Of a stretch of DNA of 6,119 nt, positions 5,587-6,119 are shown in pieces. The position numbers were made by a program, and so were the translations under genes. Numbering within the stretch: position 1 is the first letter of the stretch; each line of letters starts with the position of its first letter. Where the stretch lies: NCBI GenBank assembly GCA_033763355.1, contig JANRKT010000256.1, positions 1 through 6,119 on the forward strand, written 5' to 3'. The DNA is from JANRKT01 sp033763355 (GTDB lineage Bacteria > Bacteroidota > Bacteroidia > Chitinophagales > Chitinophagaceae). The notes below the pieces were generated by a model. That model was not told where the DNA came from. It saw nothing but the letters and a program-made list of their open reading frames with translations, and made no database searches.

Positions 5587-6093
5587 ATGGTAATGAGTGT
5601 TTACGTAATAAAACGGGTGCAGCAACTTCCAATTACATTAGATAAGGCATGGGATTTCTTTTCTTCCCCGCACAATCTCAGGGAGATCACACCTGCAGGA
5701 ATGGATTTCAGGATACTTTCTGATCCGGGTATTGAAAAAATATATGCAGGCCAGGTCATAACATACAAGGTAAAGCCCGTCGCCGGCATCCCTGTTTTCT
5801 GGATGACGGAAATAACCCATGTAAAAGACAAAGAATATTTTATTGATGAACAGCGCTCCGGGCCTTATTCATTGTGGCGCCACAGCCATTTCTTTAAGGA
5901 AATACCCGGCGGTGTGGAGATGACTGACCTGGTATATTATAAAATACCGCTTGGAATTTTGGGCCGGTTTGCCCACTGGCTTTTTGTAAAAAAACAACTC
6001 AGCAGCATATTCGATTACAGGTATAAAGCGCTTGAAGAAAAATTTGGTAAATGGGAGAAATTAAAACAGCAGGTACCAGCTCATCCGGGGTGA
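5587..6093 (+). CDS. SRPBCC (START-like) domain protein
   Basis: 168 residues forming a single SRPBCC/START-like helix-grip domain, a fold with a deep pocket for hydrophobic ligands. Motifs shared with this family are L-P-I-T-L-D-K-A-W-D-F-F-S-S-P-H-N-L (14-31), I-T-P (34-36), D-E-Q-R-S-G-P-Y-S-L-W-R-H-S-H-F-F (87-103), and D-L-V-Y-Y-K-I-P-L-G (114-123). Relatives are sometimes labelled cell division inhibitors, but that label has little support here and the ligand is unknown. There is no signal peptide or membrane segment, so it is probably cytoplasmic. Two starts are possible: ATG at 5587 and ATG at 5593 (M-S-V-Y-V-I-K); the shorter one agrees equally well with the domain, and neither has a Shine-Dalgarno. 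It is 106 bases from the dehydrogenase, probably outside that operon, and its end overlaps the next frame. Confidence 0.85.
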   Translation: MVMSVYVIKRVQQLPITLDKAWDFFSSPHNLREITPAGMDFRILSDPGIEKIYAGQVITYKVKPVAGIPVFWMTEITHVKDKEYFIDEQRSGPYSLWRHSHFFKEIPGGVEMTDLVYYKIPLGILGRFAHWLFVKKQLSSIFDYRYKALEEKFGKWEKLKQQVPAHPG

Positions 6094-6119
6094 AGCCTAA
6101 AAAACTTTTTCAGGATGAA
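6051..6119 (+). CDS. Possible start of the next gene, cut by the window edge
   Basis: A frame opens with ATG at 6051, just after an in-frame TAA at 6048-6050, and stays open to the last base (23 codons). It begins M-G-E-I-K-T-A-G-T and ends V-K-P-K-K-L-F-Q-D-E. An alternative GTG start at 6090 overlaps the SRPBCC stop as GTGA, the usual sign of translational coupling, and would leave only ten codons. No function can be read. The case rests on the lack of any other start in the last 26 bases and on the tight coupling. It could also be a chance open frame. Confidence 0.4.
   Translation, partial: MGEIKTAGTSSSGVKPKKLFQDE

Overview
The window reads as an ordinary sugar-metabolism stretch of a Bacteroidota chromosome, most like Chitinophagaceae or related Sphingobacteriia. 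This placement is inferred from three things: starts that almost all lack a Shine-Dalgarno sequence, a perfect Bacteroidota-type -7 promoter element (TAnnTTTG) upstream of one gene, and the general look of the proteins. All supported genes lie on the + strand. No rRNA, tRNA, CRISPR array, transposase or phage gene was seen.

Left block (1-2150): the last 28 codons of a ribokinase-type PfkB sugar kinase, a ten-helix GRP/RbsU-type sugar permease, and a secreted nucleoside hydrolase. They are tightly spaced. Together they make a coherent nucleoside-ribose salvage route: periplasmic cleavage of nucleosides, uptake of the freed ribose, and phosphorylation in the cytoplasm.

Middle block (2235-5480): a classical SDR dehydrogenase that probably has its own promoter, then a 278-base non-coding gap, then galactokinase (galK) and, 37 bases later, a zinc-dependent medium-chain dehydrogenase of the RspB/LgoD type. 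The galK-dehydrogenase pair is probably one transcript. No galT, galE or galM is visible, so the wider sugar pathway cannot be fixed from this window.

The gap at 3003-3280 is the most structured non-coding part. It holds a GC-rich 22-base hairpin, a 132-base nested palindromic element (23-base outer inverted arms around a 70-base inner hairpin), a 17-base imperfect direct repeat on either side of that element, and a 19-base near-perfect palindrome just upstream of galK. It looks like a dispersed REP/MITE-like repeat that landed between two genes.

Right block (5587-6119): a SRPBCC (START-like) domain protein with a plausible promoter of its own, followed by the probable start of another gene that overlaps its 3' end and is cut by the window edge. 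I see no clearly new multi-gene system. The novelty candidates are the palindromic mosaic before galK and the possibly leaderless SDR transcript.
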